This document shows positions 1 through 12,200 of a stretch of 64,000 bases of DNA, in pieces. The stretch covers positions 2,232,001-2,296,000 of the forward strand of contig CM056875.1 in the NCBI GenBank assembly GCA_029876055.1, read 5' to 3'. The position numbers and the translations under genes were made by a program. The DNA is from Madurella fahalii (lineage: Eukaryota > Ascomycota > Sordariomycetes > Sordariales). The notes beneath the pieces are model-generated. The model did not search any database, had not been told where the DNA came from, and saw only the letters and a program-made list of their open reading frames with translations. Every line of letters starts with the position of its first letter. Positions within the stretch are counted from its first letter, which is position 1.

Positions 1-2278
1 CAAGACGGGAAACGCCTAGCAGAAGCCGCCTCTCCTCGTTCGATCGACGGAGGCCCAACAGATTCGAAGCCCGCGTCAGCCACCAAACGCAAGCCGCCGT
101 TGAGAATCTACGTCCCGTCGCCGCCCATACCTTGGGCTGGCGATGTTGCGATCTTGGCGAGCCGGCAATTGCCCTCTGAGACCTACCATCCGCATTATAC
201 ACGACACCTCGAGTCTCCCCATTTAAGGAGACCACGGACTGCGGAGGCGGTCCTGTCATCTGGGAAAAGACAAGCAAAGATTGGCACGATGGAAAGCAAG
301 TATCAAGGCAATAGCAGTGGCGCCAAAAATGATTCGTGCGGCATGCCCGTCGTGGGATCGCTTAGCGAGGCTGAGCCTGGTTTAGGAGAGGGGAAAGACA
401 ACAAGCCTACAACCAGCCAGGCGTTGCCCAAGCTCACCGGAACCCGAGGGCAACGCTTTGCAGAAGTCTTGCCACTCCTCGAAGACCTTGTGATCCAGTT
501 GTCGACCGACACGCCTGATGAGGTGTTAGATCTCGTATTCGAACGTTTCAAGGATGGCGACTACCCCGGTCGAGTGCCAGCATCAGGGCCAGTGGCGCCC
601 GAAGAACACGACGTTTTTCAGCAGATAGCCACTGGTCCGCAACATTTTGCCGCCGGGGATGCTCCGAGAGATGAGAGGTCCCTATCCGTGGACGAGGATG
701 CCAGCAGTGGGGGGACGCCACGGATGGAGCATGGCTTACCAACTCCCGGACACTCACCGACGCTATCGGGCACACTATCGGCGGCTACGCTAGAACCAGA
801 CAAGACATTCTACAATCTCAACGTCGCAGACGAGACCGCGGTTTCTACTCAGAACTTTCTGCGGATGCTCCTCGCTTCTCGTTACCCTCTGCAGGCTCAC
901 GGGTATTCGACGTCGGACTTCTCAGATCTTCCAGAAGCAATCAACCTATGGAAGCCGCTGGAGTGCGACGCCAGAAGGACGACATCGCCCAACTGCAACA
1001 GGAGGGTCGACATGATCCTGGCTGTTGGCGCCGAGAGCGGTGTAAAGAAGGATCGAGTGTCAGAGCTGGGCGGCCGAATTGAGAAACTCGGGTCGAGAGA
1101 CAGCGGCCTGTCCCGGAGCGGGCGGCTGGATGTACGGTGTGTGGTCAAGACATCCTTTTTGTCGAATCTAAATTACTAACTCAGAAGTTAGATACCTCAT
1201 AGTAAACGCCATGCAGGCATTTACCAGTCAACCACTAGCCAAACAAATCCATAACCCCTTCTCCGACCCCACGCTCCTCGCCGCTCTTATCATCCCGCAT
1301 CTCGAGACTTATCTCTCCACAAATCCCGACGTCCGATTCCTGCTCATAGAATACCCGGCCGAGCATTTACCGACCATCTTAGCTCTACAGAAACTCATCG
1401 GCTCGGAGATGATGAAGATAGTGGGCATCATCAACGGCGAAAGCCATTCTCAGTCAACATCATACCACCCGACAGAAACGGCAGACAGTATTACGAAACC
1501 CTCGGTCGCTCCTCAAGCATGCTTCGGCGCTCTCGTCAACCCTCCAGGAGCCATCCTCGGCGGCTCCTCCATCTCTAAAGCAAACTTCCTTCTCGCTACT
1601 ACCGCTACCGCCTTCGAAACCGCCGCCTGCATTGCCGCCATCCGCGAGAGCCTCATCTCCATTTCCGACTTCTACATTCCCGAACACCCACTCTACAAGC
1701 ACCCTTGCCCCAAGCGACAACCCAGCGCCCAAAGACCAGCTCCTCAACCCGGACGCGAGGTCAAAATACCCAACGAGACCAAATCAACGCCCAAACCCAA
1801 GCCCAAGACGAAACCCACTCCTCCTTCCCCATCCCGGCAACAAGACTCTCGCTCCATCGCCACAACCATCACCCCGCCCTCGTCGCCAGCCGAACCCTTT
1901 CCCAGCGGGGGTCTCCGACCCCCTTTCAGACCGTCGCCACGGACCAAACCATACATTTCATTATCATCGTCAGCAGTAGCAGCAGCAAACAGTAACAACA
2001 AGAAAAAGACCGTATCATCATCACGAACCGATAGGCATAAAGACCGAGGGGATATCCGCCTCGAGCCAGCCATATACTCGACCTCTTCCTACGGGCAAAA
2101 CCATGATCATCATTACCACCACCACCACCGCTGCCACCGCCACCGCCACAGCCAAGAACCCATAGCCGACGAAGACGAAGAGGACGAGGACGAAAGACGG
2201 CTGATGCCCTTGTACCTGCGCCGGCAAGCGGGCAAGGGCGACGGCAAGAAGGCGCTGAAGTGGCTTGGGCTGGTCTAA
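1..2278 (+). CDS. Fungal gastric mucin-like protein, 5' end outside window
   Basis: The frame is open from base 1, so the 5' part of the gene lies outside. A 55-nt intron at 1137-1191 (GTGTGT donor, TACTAAC branch, TTAG acceptor) joins the two open segments in phase across SGRLDVR/YLIVNAMQAF. About 740 residues are visible. The segments NLNVADETAV, FLLIEYPAEHLPT and SKANFLL, followed by a conserved Ile/Phe-rich helix, match the family that ascomycete genomes label 'gastric mucin-like'; its function is not known. After this conserved core comes a Pro/Lys/Ser-rich low-complexity tail with a His-rich stretch near 2104-2150 and an acidic DEDEEDED block. The TTG at 100 is not a start, since the frame continues upstream. 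No signal peptide or membrane segment can be judged without the N-terminus. Family recognition is from memory; the splice junction is read from the sequence. Confidence 0.8.
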
Positions 2279-3335
2279 AGCCGCTTGGTTAGCTAGACAC
2301 GAGCATTCCCTATGTAGTTTTGCAATCATCATCAGCAGATTGGATTGGCTGGTGACACTAGCACAGGCACACTTTTCTTTTCCTTCTTCTCAAGACTTGG
2401 GTTTTTTTTTATTTTTTTTGGCTTGTTCTTTCTGCTTTGGGAATACAGAGGGTTCTCTCAAGGAAGGTCTTGCGTTCATGATACCAGATTAAGTAAGTTC
2501 TAGTCAGTCTTTTCAAACATTTCAACAGTAAGCAATACCATCATGTGACACCTAAGTTAATGACTGGGGTGAAGTTTGGCTCTGTGATGCGAGATCTGCT
2601 TTCAGGTGGTGACAAGGTGTCGGTGATGCGGGCAGCTTTCTCTGCAATCTTTCAGATCTGGTGGATGGACGTTTGCTCTCTACCGACTAGCCTAGTGGAT
2701 GCAAAGAACAAGTCAGTTCTGGATACCAGCTCTGTCACGGGACAAATAACCGCTCTATGACTCTTCTACGTTATCAAGTGCCTACTAAGCAGTGACGACG
2801 AAATACCGATATTGGTACCGAGACTGAATATGCAAGAATTGCGAAGTTCAACCAAGCCACAACTAAACAACGGAACAAACACAAGAACCTCAAGTGGACC
2901 CTTAGTTATGCCCAAGACGGAAAAAAGAAAATACACCAGACACTGAGCAAATAGTGGTAATAGCAGCACTTAGGGGAAAAAGAAAAAGAGACAAACAACC
3001 CCTGTTCTGGTCCGGTCTGTTGTGCTGTGTTCTGTTTCCAGTAATAGTGCCTAGGCCCTCCACTCGCCTCATTACCATGAGAGTCAACCCCTCCCCAAAA
3101 CCCTGGATAACTTCCTCTCAAGAAAGACTAGGCAAGATTGGTGCAGAAAGGCCGAGCCATCGGAGACCCCGTCATCATGAGCCCAACGCGCATTCCACAG
3201 ACACCCTTCCCTTCCCTGAACAGACAGACAGACCTCCGCAGATCTAACCACGCCCCGTTTGTCCGAAACCCATCCGATGCAAGAAACCGTAACACCCGAG
3301 AGCAACATCAATTGGCGCACATACGACAGGACCGT
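2279..3335. other. Convergent intergenic region (mucin-like / ypt1)
   Basis: No convincing gene. It holds the 3' flanks of two convergent genes, including a T-rich tract near 2401-2420. A 71-codon open stretch at 2545-2760 has no recognisable motif and no exon signals. Confidence 0.6.
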
Positions 3336-4360
3336 TCAGCAGCAGCCGCCGGACTGGTTGTTGGAGACGCCGTGTCCGGGCGAGACGTTGACGTTCGCTT
3401 TCGTGTTGTTGGTCGCGATGCTGCTGCCCATGCGCTCCTTGATCTGGCGGGCCATCGTCAAGAAGGCTTGCTCGACGTTGCTGGCGTTTTTGGCCGACGT
3501 CTCGAGGAACGGGATCCCGAGGCTGTCGGCAAATTCCTGTGCAAGATAAAATTAGCGAACTTTGGCACGGAAAATAAAATGATAATAAAAACCGATAGGC
3601 CGCGGCAGAGCATGTGATTATGAGACATGTGTGAGAAGGGGGGAAACCCACCTTGGCAACTGTGTACTCGACCACCTTCTTGTCTGACATATCGCTCTTG
3701 TTGCCTACGAGCAGCTTGTTGACGCCTTCGGTGGCATATCTGTCAATCTCCTGCAGCCACTGCTTGACGTTGTTGAAGCTATCCATGTCGGTGACATCGT
3801 AGACAACGCAAATGCCGTGGGCACCACGGTAGTAGGATGACGTGATTGTCCGGAACCGTTCTTGGCCGGCGGTATCCCACTGTAAAGGGGGGTCTAGTTA
3901 GCAGCTGCTCATTTTCCTTTGGTTTAGGCCGAGGATGTCGGGGTTAGGTCGTACGATTTGTAGCTTCACCGTCTTGCCGTCAAGCTCGATCGTCCGGATT
4001 TTCTGCCTACAGTCAGCATGCTTCCGGTTGCACCGCGGGGAGGTCCCTCCGCCAGGCCCACATACGAAATCAACGCCGATGGTGGAGATGTAGGACTCGG
4101 TGTAGGTGTCGTCGGCGAACCGCAGGAGCAAGCAAGACTTGCCGACACCGGAGTCACCGATGAGCAGCAGCTTGAAGAGATAGTCGTATCTGGCAGATGG
4201 TCAGCGAGGACAACATAGAAGTGGGTGCGAAGCCGGCAAGCGTTGCGAGAAGCGGCCGATGGGTCGGGAGAGAAGACTCTAGAAGAGACACCGTCAGCAA
4301 ACAAAGGCGGAAAGTAGCGGCAACACGACGGCAGGGGACTGCATACTACTCGGGATTCAT
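3336..4360 (-). CDS. ypt1: Rab GTPase Ypt1 (Rab1 orthologue)
   Basis: Small GTPase that controls ER-to-Golgi and Golgi vesicle traffic, and autophagy. Five exons (4350-4360, 4066-4189, 3955-4002, 3652-3879, 3336-3536) give exactly 203 residues, the usual Ypt1 length. Visible motifs: P-loop GDSGVGKS at residues 15-22, effector TIGVDF at 40-45, switch II WDTAGQ at 62-67, NKSD, ETSAK, and a C-terminal Cys-Cys pair for geranylgeranylation. The start exon is only 11 nt, ATG plus two and two-thirds codons, ending at a GTAGTA donor; intron 1 has a CTGAC branch site. The MNPEYDYLFK N-terminus and TIGVDFKIRT region separate it from Sec4/Rab8 and Ypt7. The gene is divergent from the gene starting near 5519. 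Exon phases all agree, so confidence is high. Confidence 0.96.
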
Positions 4361-5518
4361 CGTGGGCGATGCGCGATGGGTCGGATATGCAGAGAGATCA
4401 CGGGCGAGTGGCGGTGGTTGATGCGAGAGGAGAAAATGCGGAGCGTTGAAGGGCGTGTCGGGGAGGTTGATGATGAGGGAAGGCAGCAGGTCGTCGGTCG
4501 GCGAACTCTTGGAAGGCTGCGTCAGGGCGTCAGAACAATTGGAGAACCGACTTGATTGGCCCGTTTCGGGAGAACGATAACGCAGGGGCCTATCAGGAGG
4601 CGTCTCACGTGATGATTGTGCAAGCTGTGGCGGTGACGGAGAGGTGTGGCTTGGCTTTCCCGTTGATTAGTGCACTTTTGCGGTTCTGACGAACAAGACC
4701 AGACAACACGTCCGAAGTGGGAAGGGGCCGCGTTTTTAAAGGTCTTGCAGAGCTTGGGCCCAGGTTCTGGCGAACCTTATTCACCCCTGGGAGCTCAGTC
4801 TCGTCGGTCCAAGAGCGCCCCTTGCCTTAAGATCGGATACTGGTTGACAGCTGACAACGGTCAGCTTGGTCGCGCATACGACCATGTCTTGGTCACGATG
4901 TCCCACTCGAACATCTGCGCAAGCCCGACGTTGCCGGTCTTTAGCAGTCTATTTGCTTCCAATGAGACTGCAAAGCGACAGCCCGTCTTGTCTACTATTC
5001 TGTTCGCTGCTAGGGGTTCTTCCAAGATCCTTGTATGCAGGTCTCCAGCTCTCAAACAGCTGGTGCAGGGACATCCCCAGCACACTTTTAACAAGAATTC
5101 CGCCTCTGGCACGCCATGTCCATGCAGTTACCTTGTCATCTAGTGACTAGTATTGCGGAGCTCTTTAAGCCGATCGAAGAGATATCTTTGTCAAAGGAGT
5201 TGTCAACGACCGCAAACTGTAAATCTGCTCTAAAGTTGAGGTGTCCACTATTCCGTGGCGAATCCGCCCGTCTCGGCTATCGCTGGAGAAGCCCGGACCA
5301 CATTTGCATACCGGGGCCCTAGTCCCCTAAGGGCTTCTTGAGGAAGCCCATCACTGACATCATGCCTGCACTAGCCGTTGCAGACTCATCACCGAACCAA
5401 CCACAAGCACAGCAATTACCAGCCAGCCAGCACACCTTCGAACGCAACCTGGTCTCGTCGGTCAGCCGCTCGCGACAGCGCAAAGGCGGGAGGGCGGTAC
5501 ATCGAATCCGTCGGCCAG
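4361..5518. promoter_or_regulatory. Divergent promoter region ypt1 / mitochondrial-type gene
   Basis: About 1.16 kb between two divergent starts. It should hold both promoters and 5' leaders. I see no gene; open frames here (for example 4670-5143) lack coding character. No specific regulatory motif could be assigned. Confidence 0.5.
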
Positions 5519-6717
5519 ATGTCCGCAAAACCGAGAATAAGGTTACTGCGCTGTCCTCCTCCGCCATGGAACTCGGCTGGGGCAATCTCCTTGGCCCCGC
5601 GATCATGGACAGCCACAACAGGCATCGAGCAGCGGCAACAATGGTCACTGTATTCCTCGTCAACAACGACAGCAGCACCAGTCCAACATCTCTCATCAAC
5701 CGGCCAACCGTCACGAATCGCTGTCGCAGCCTCTCCCACCCCACCTCTTAGGAAAAGCTTGACATCGCTTCACGAACCCAAGCCGGACAACAATAATAAC
5801 AACACCAACCTCCCCGAGCTCTGGTTCACCTCAGCTCCGGAACCAAATCGTCCCCCAGACGATAGAAAAGTCAAGCTCGGCAAGAGTACGTCGTTCTCCC
5901 TCCCCGCTCCCCCACCCCCTTCGCACTGAACCAAAACCTCTAACCTCTTCCGCCAAATCAAAACAGCCCTCCGCATCCTCCAATCGCACCTACCCACCCT
6001 TCTCCAAACCCCGCTCCCCAACCAGGTCCTCTCGCCGCACATCACGCTGCACCTCTTCCCCTCGACCCACCCGCACCTCCCCACGGTGACGGGCCGCGTC
6101 GCCTACCGCGCGGCGCTCTGGTCTAGCCCCATCGCCTGGAACCGCGTGCCCATTGTGGGCAACGTCCGCCTCGAGATCCTGTCGGAGCGCATGGTGGACA
6201 ACCCCGTGTACAGCCACCCCTTCGCGACGCCCGCGAGCCGGCGGGCGGGTAAGGACGAGGACGGAGAGAGGGGGGAGGCGAGCAGCTGATTGTGCGGTGG
6301 CGGACGGTGGGGGGGAAGGGGAATGCCGCTGCGAGTAATAATACCAAGGGGGGTTGGTTGGGGTTTGTGAACGGGGCCAAGAATGGCAAGGGGAGAGGGG
6401 ATGGGGAAGGGGGTGTGGTGCGAGAAGAGGGAGAGGGGAGGGATGGGGATGCGCGGACCGAGGTGAAGGCGCCCGTGGGCATGGCGCAGGCTGTCGGGGC
6501 GAGCGACAAGGAGTTTACGGGGCTGTTTATTTTCGATTTCGATAAGGAGGGGAGGATCTTGAGCCATACCATTGAGCATGTGCAGGAGGGTGGGCAATGG
6601 GAAAAAGGGGTTGGTGCGAAGGTGGTGGGCTTGACGGATTGGTTGCTGGGCGGGATGAAGGGGGGTGATGAGCCGTGTCCTGCGTTTGCGAGGGCGAAGA
6701 TCCGGAAGGCGAGGTGA
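5519..6717 (+). CDS. Conserved fungal protein, DUF2358/NTF2-like, probably mitochondrial
   Basis: Exon 1 runs from the ATG at 5519 to 5885, then an 81-nt intron (5886-5966, GTACGT donor, CTAAC branch, CAG acceptor) leads into the conserved part beginning TLRILQSHLPTLL. Later segments PHITLHLFPSTHPHLPTV, AWNRVPIVGNVRLEI, QLIVRWRTVGG and GLFIFDFDKEGRILSHTIEH are conserved in Sordariomycetes, where the family is sometimes labelled 'chromosome transmission fidelity protein 4'; it is not the WD40 protein Ctf4. The N-terminus is rich in Arg and Ser and lacks acids, like a mitochondrial presequence, which favours the 5519 start over upstream ones. The frame changes between about 6206 and 6283. Either a 77-nt intron (6206-6282, giving 346 aa) or a one-base loss in the G run at 6270-6275 would explain it. 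Gly/Glu-rich low-complexity sequence lies around 6300-6480. Confidence 0.7.
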
Positions 6718-7047
6718 TATCTGGCTTATTATCGCCGGAGGGCAATGTACAATATGAATTCCTTTCTCGGTTTTCTGGGTTAGGGGTTACTCATCCACTC
6801 ACATTCCAGCATGACGAGAGGCAAGGAAAGAAAGGCAAGGCGTTCTCTGTTGTGGTTTTCAAGGGAGTTACGGGGCACGGGTGGGATGATAAACACGGGC
6901 GACAACAACCCTCCTCGGTCATAATCGCAATTGTAGAATAAGGCAAAAATACGGGATACTCTCCATGCTATACGCTAGACCAAGCTGATGATTGCCTACC
7001 TTAGGCGGTTAGGTCCTTAACAGCCCCGTCCTGGGCGTACAGCCCGC
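6718..7047. other. Short convergent intergenic region
   Basis: 330 bp between the stops of two convergent genes. It should carry both 3' ends. No gene or repeat seen. Confidence 0.6.
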
Positions 7048-8084
7048 TTAGACTTGCACTGGCGTATCGCCGCCCATCTCGCCGCTCAGCTCGCGTGACG
7101 TCGGACCGCGACGCTGCAGGCCCATAGAAGCCTCGACGGAGGCGGCAGTCGCGGCATCGAAGTGCCCGTTTCCGCTTCCGTTGGCCTGGCCGAACCCGTC
7201 CGCCCGCAACGCCCCGACGTACGATACCAGCGCGAAGCGCGCAGCCTCGACCACCTTCTCAGCGTGAGCAAGGGCGTCGCGCAGGGCTTGAACTGTCTGG
7301 TCGACCGTCTCGCCGGCGGCGATGTGGTGGTGGCCGTTCTGGCCGGTCTGGGTGCTGCTGACCGTAGCGCCATTCTCAAGCGCTTTGCTCTGAGCGGCGG
7401 CATGCCCATTGGTCGTGGCAGTGGCGGGGCCGTTCTGCTTCTGCTTCCGCGTCTTCGCCTCGCGCTCCTCGAGCAGCTCGCGGATGTGCCCGTTCAGCCA
7501 GAGCCCGTCGAGCTGCTCGAGCGTCATGTCCTCGGCGCCACTGATGCGTCCGCGGCAGGTGGGCTTGCCGCAGAGGCAGTCGAAAGGCTGCGCCATGTGC
7601 CATTCGGTAGAGGGGTAGAAGAACTATTCTGCGGTCAGCGGGATGCAAGCGATACGGTTGGCGATGTGGTGTTCACGGGGACGGACCGTCAATTCTTCGC
7701 CGGGTTGGAGCCCTTTCGGGCCGGCAATGACGTTCATGTTGGCCGTGTCGAAGATCTGGGGAGGGACTGGTGTCAACAATCCAGACTGTTTCCGGTCATG
7801 TATGGTCTCTGCGAGCTATTACTGACAAGAGACGGCTCGCACGAGTGATTGATGTAGAGCAGATAGCTGTTGAGGTCCAGGTGCTTGTCACGGCCCATCT
7901 GGACGGTTGCGTATGTCGGCTTGGCGGCGACGGTGCAGGGAGGGAAGTCCAACTTGGCGAACAAGCCGAACGGAGGGAGAGCAATCTTGGAGATGCTCTT
8001 GGTGGTGAACTCGGCCTCATTGATGATGACCTCTTGGATCTCCGGGTGCGACGGGCGTACCCAGTGCGGCTTAATTGGCGCCAT
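7048..8084 (-). CDS. Minimal SET/post-SET domain protein
   Basis: Three exons (7827-8084, 7687-7755, 7623 down to 7048) join in phase to give 300 aa. Residues 79-85 read NHSCEPS, the SET signature around the AdoMet/knot site; GEELTFFY at 105-112 matches the second SET core motif; Cys125, Cys127 and Cys132 in FDCLCGKPTC form a CxCx4C post-SET zinc site. Intron 2 has a GTCCGT donor and AATAG acceptor. The N-terminal SET half is very short, with no pre-SET or recognisable SET-I region. The C-terminal 170 residues are Ala/Gln/Gly-rich, with one possible coiled coil (QTVQALRDALAHAEKVVEA). Such short fungal SET proteins are annotated as SET-domain proteins without known substrate. Methyltransferase activity is inferred and uncertain. 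Confidence 0.8.
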
Positions 8085-8963
8085 TGCAGCTGACGGTTCG
8101 TTTCTTTATCTCAAAGAATGGCAACCGGGAGTGATGCTCGGGGCGATATAGTCTGGTTCGCTTTCAATTGGGGTAGAATGCCGCTACTGGTAGCTCGAGA
8201 ACCGCTCGAAAAGCGAGGGACGGGGGGAATATAGCGCCAGGATCCATACTCAACCCCGTCTCTTTGTTCGGCCTCGCTCGGCTGGGAGGAACCGACAGGC
8301 CACGCGTGCTATGGAGCTAGCATATGACAGCGCGCGATTTCATAAGCAAGCAGCGTCTCGCGCATGCCCTAAACGCATGGCTTTCCTCGTCCAGCGTCGG
8401 ATCTCGGTTCATCCTTGCTCGACTCCATAGCAGCATACACCAACAATCCTCATCATTCGCAGATGCCCCGCGGGGTGAACCCACTTGGATCGAGATGGGA
8501 ACGGCATGTGTCTGTGGTGCCCACGGCGGATGGCGGGGTTGAGCGGTTTTGTTTCCAACTTGATGGTGAGGGGGGAGGCTCCGGCGCTCCGGAGGGTCGC
8601 ATCGCCGGACCGGCAAAAAGAAAATCGGCAAGGAACAGCCCGGCCTATAAGAGACTTGCTCATTGCCGAACCAGGCAACAGGACAGCAACACACCCAAAT
8701 ACGTACCGAAGAGTGCGAGTGCTTAGCTCAAAGACACCCGAGTACCGCCCGTTCAATGATTGCGCAACCGCTGATGCCGCAGCGCACAATGGTGCAAGGC
8801 TACATGCTAGTTACTAGGAATTGGCAGACGAACGCGCGGCGTATCCAACAGCCCCCATGCTATGTCGGACCAGTTGGTTAGTTGCTCAAGCGCAAAGCAC
8901 ATGATGTTGCCCGGCGTTTAGCAGCTTTGGATGCAGCTAGATGCCTACAATAGAGTAAGGTAC
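8085..8963. other. Upstream region of the SET gene
   Basis: Should hold the SET gene promoter and, on the same strand, the 3' flank of the possible small gene at 8964. Overlapping open frames on both strands at 8317-8880 have no recognisable motif. Confidence 0.5.
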
Positions 8964-9228
8964 CTATCCGAGGTAGTCGCCATGAATTGGGTTGTGGGCA
9001 AGTATGAAGAAATAACGGCCGCGACCACGACGCTGTCTCGAGGAGTTCCAAAGACCCGGGTCTGATTCTGCAACGCTAGGATACCACACAGTCCAAAGTC
9101 CGTCCATCAGACTCACCGCACACGATGCATCTTTCACGGGCCCTCTTGTGGCAGTCTTTGCACGCAATTGTAAACCTAAGCGCACTGCATTGTGACACGT
9201 TACATCCTCCGATAGTTTGATCGTCCAT
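8964..9228 (-). CDS. Possible small Cys-rich (zinc-binding-like) protein
   Basis: Candidate only. Exon 1 (9228 to 9117) ends at a good GTGAGT donor, and a 49-nt intron (9068-9116) ends in TTGCAG; exon 2 (9067 to 8964) continues in phase to a stop, giving 71 aa. Exon 1 carries Cys pairs in the pattern GCNVSQC, ACKDC, RCIVC, which could bind one or two zinc ions. Exon 2 is basic (RQRRGRGR) and then hydrophobic. Without splicing the frame ends 17 codons after the donor. The frame is also open upstream of the ATG to 9294, where a further Cys pair lies, so an extra 5' exon is possible. I do not recognise the family and give no function. Confidence 0.3.
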
Positions 9229-12200
9229 CAAATGACAGCTCCTATAGTAGCAGATGGGTGGGACCGTCTCTAACCACCTTGCTCTGACGATCACCTACCC
9301 GTTCGGAATCTCAGTTCCATAGATCCTTATTTCTGCCGGACTTCTCTTGAACAAAGGCCAACAACCTCGACCTACACTCTAACCCCCGGCTCCATGATCG
9401 CCTTCCGCCACGTTGCTCCGCCCATGCTCTTGGCACCCTTCATTTACTGTACATACACACGAGAGCAGCAGCAACTCGTGCTTATATTGTAACACACATT
9501 CCGGGTCAGTTCCCCCTTTACCTGCCGTGCACCTCTCTGGGGATGTTCCGTATCTGTGAGGCTGAGGTGGGGAGGATGGCAGATGGCGGGGATCTACGTG
9601 TAGTAGGTGAATCCTCGCTGAGGAAAACCAATGCTTTCTTTAGGTACGTATTATTGATGAACCGCCTGTTGCCGATGTTGTCTTACCGTGCAAACCCCCC
9701 TTCATCTCTTCGGCCACAACGCCGTCATGATGACGCCCTATCCGGTCCAGTGCACGGCTTTGACTAAGGTATTGGTATGTGCCATGATGATCCGCGGATG
9801 GCGTCCTGGGTACCTACCGTATACCCTTAAAAGGACCGTCCATTGTGCCAGGTGAGGAGGCGGGGCGTTGGGGATCTGACGGGGGCGGTGAACCTGACAG
9901 CCACGGCGGGGGGGATCCGACGAAGAAGAAGACAACACCGGATGCGAATATGACTGGATGGCAGGGAGCTAGTAGTCGTGTCTTGCTAATGAGGTGAAGT
10001 AAGGTACGGGGTGCAAGTAGATCGATCAATCATCAACAGTACGAGTACCAAGTAGAGTAGGATAGTAGGAGGGCATGATACTTGCGGCGACGGCTGGTCT
10101 TCCTGCAAACCTCCACCATAACCAGAAAAGCGAAAGAAGTTCCGAGTCGTCCCAAGGCAAAGGCAAGGACCATGTATACATCCAGCGGCAGCCACATCTC
10201 GGCAACATTTGAGACACGAGGTAGCGGGTATGAGATACACGTGCACACCCCTGCCTCATTTCTCTGTTCCAAAGTTGTGCCTCGGAACGTGCATGGCAAA
10301 TGTGTAGTGTACAACAAGGGGGACTGGCCCAGTCCATCTTTCTTCTGTTGTTGGACGATAAGAAAACCCCCTTGCTATCAAAGTTCCCCAATCGGTGCAG
10401 CAGACCAGCCTGGGCGGTGGGGCAGCTGTTTGGGGAAAGATATGCGCATGGGATGGGAGTGGATCGCCAGGGCCTCTTCTCGATCTTGAGACGAGACGAA
10501 GCAACAGAAGAATGTGGAAGGGAGCGAAGCCTTCTAGAAACCCGCCGCCCAGACACTTCTGACAGGCATGTGCGGGGCAGGGCATCAGTTGGGATGGCAG
10601 CTGCTGTCCAGTCAGAAGCGGGCGCTGGCCAGCAGCGGCACGAACCCTGTTTCCTTCTGATTGACAGGAATCCCCAGTGGGGACCGATCGAGCGAGGGCT
10701 TTGACACCCCCCCTGTACTCAGATCCGCCCAGTATTGGTGCAGACGGTCGAGCAAATCCCAAAAGAGAGGTAGGAGAGGTAGGTGAGAGAGTAAGCAAGC
10801 ACGAAAAGCGGCAGATAAGGAAATCTGACTTGTCACTTTGTCCAGAAAGGATAAGAGCATGGGGGGCCATCGCTCCTAGCCGGATTCCGATGCCCGAACC
10901 GGTCGTTTTCCACGACTCAGAGACGGCGCCCAGTATCAGCCAGCGTCATCTGACCGGCCAAGCAACACTCTAGCGGAAACTCCGACTATCCTCTCATTTA
11001 CCCTCCTGTCATTCTCCGATTCCACTCTTTTATCCTGGACGAGGATGGTCACACGTGGCTCCCACAGACCGACTATGAAACATTGCCGTTGGGGCCCTTC
11101 TGTGGGGGTCAGGGGCAGAGCTCCATTTCTGGTGGTACCGAAGTCTTCGGGGCCACCTGAAAGCACTGGGAGCTGACTGATTTCCTCCGTCCCGAGCCCT
11201 CTTCGTCGGCCGCCTTGTGCGACCAGGTCTCTACAGACGAACCAGAACCCGGTCCTACGGCAACGGCTCAGTGATATCAAAGACGACTTGGGCAGAGAAA
11301 GGGACGGTGGTATAACGAACCTCGGTGTACGTCGAGGCGTGTATCCCGTGTTCCCGCTCGTCGCAGGCCTTTTCCTTCCCGGCCGAATGAGGGCCAAACT
11401 AACTATCAGGGTGTTCGCAGGCATCATGTATGGAGCTCCACCCATGAGCTGCCCCGAGCCTGCCACTGTTGGATCTTGATAGCGGGCCGTCGGATCCCCT
11501 TGTCGGTCGGCTCATCCGAGTTTGGGCCAACTGTGGATCGGCCGTCTAGGATCATCATGACGACGACGTCCTCCTCCCGGGTTACAAAAGAACGTCAGCC
11601 AGAGGAGACGGATTCGGGCGGAAGGCGGGGCGAGGGACCCCCGAAGGAGACCTACTATGGTAGCAGAGCCGGTGGGCCGTTCGCGTCTTGCGTGGCTTCC
11701 GGTTCTCTCGTCTGGATATGCTCGCCACCCCTCCCCGCCTGCCCAGCAATGGGCCCGTTAGAAGGTTACAGGCTGCTGCCGCGGCGGCCGCTCATACATC
11801 GGCACAGACCTCGCGTAGACCTTGTCTAGGACTGGGCGTCGTCTGCATCCGTGGAACGCTGCAGAGACGTGCATCGTGACGGCATACTGCCACGCTGGCA
11901 AAGCGCCGCAATGGTGCACTGAGGCTTAAAGGTGTCGTCTTAAGACGGGCCTTTAATCTCTGGGAAAACCACCCTAGCACCCACGCTCCCGCAGGTTGTC
12001 ACCCGAGCAGCGTAACAGGATTAGCCATCCCTGTCCGGTTGCTCAAGGCGTCCAGTCCTGTCCAAGGACGATGACGTTCCGCAATCACGAGATTATAGGT
12101 TTATCCGTGTGGTTCCCCGGGCCTCATATTCTGGCCTCCTCATTAAAGACTGGAGGAGTCAGTCGGCCTCCCCAAGTGGTCGTGCACATCCCGTCCGAGG

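Noticed and set aside
10026..10870. Overlapping minus-strand open frames of 176 and 204 codons
   Set aside because: They overlap each other and a plus-strand frame, with no motif, no splice signals and composition like the flanks.
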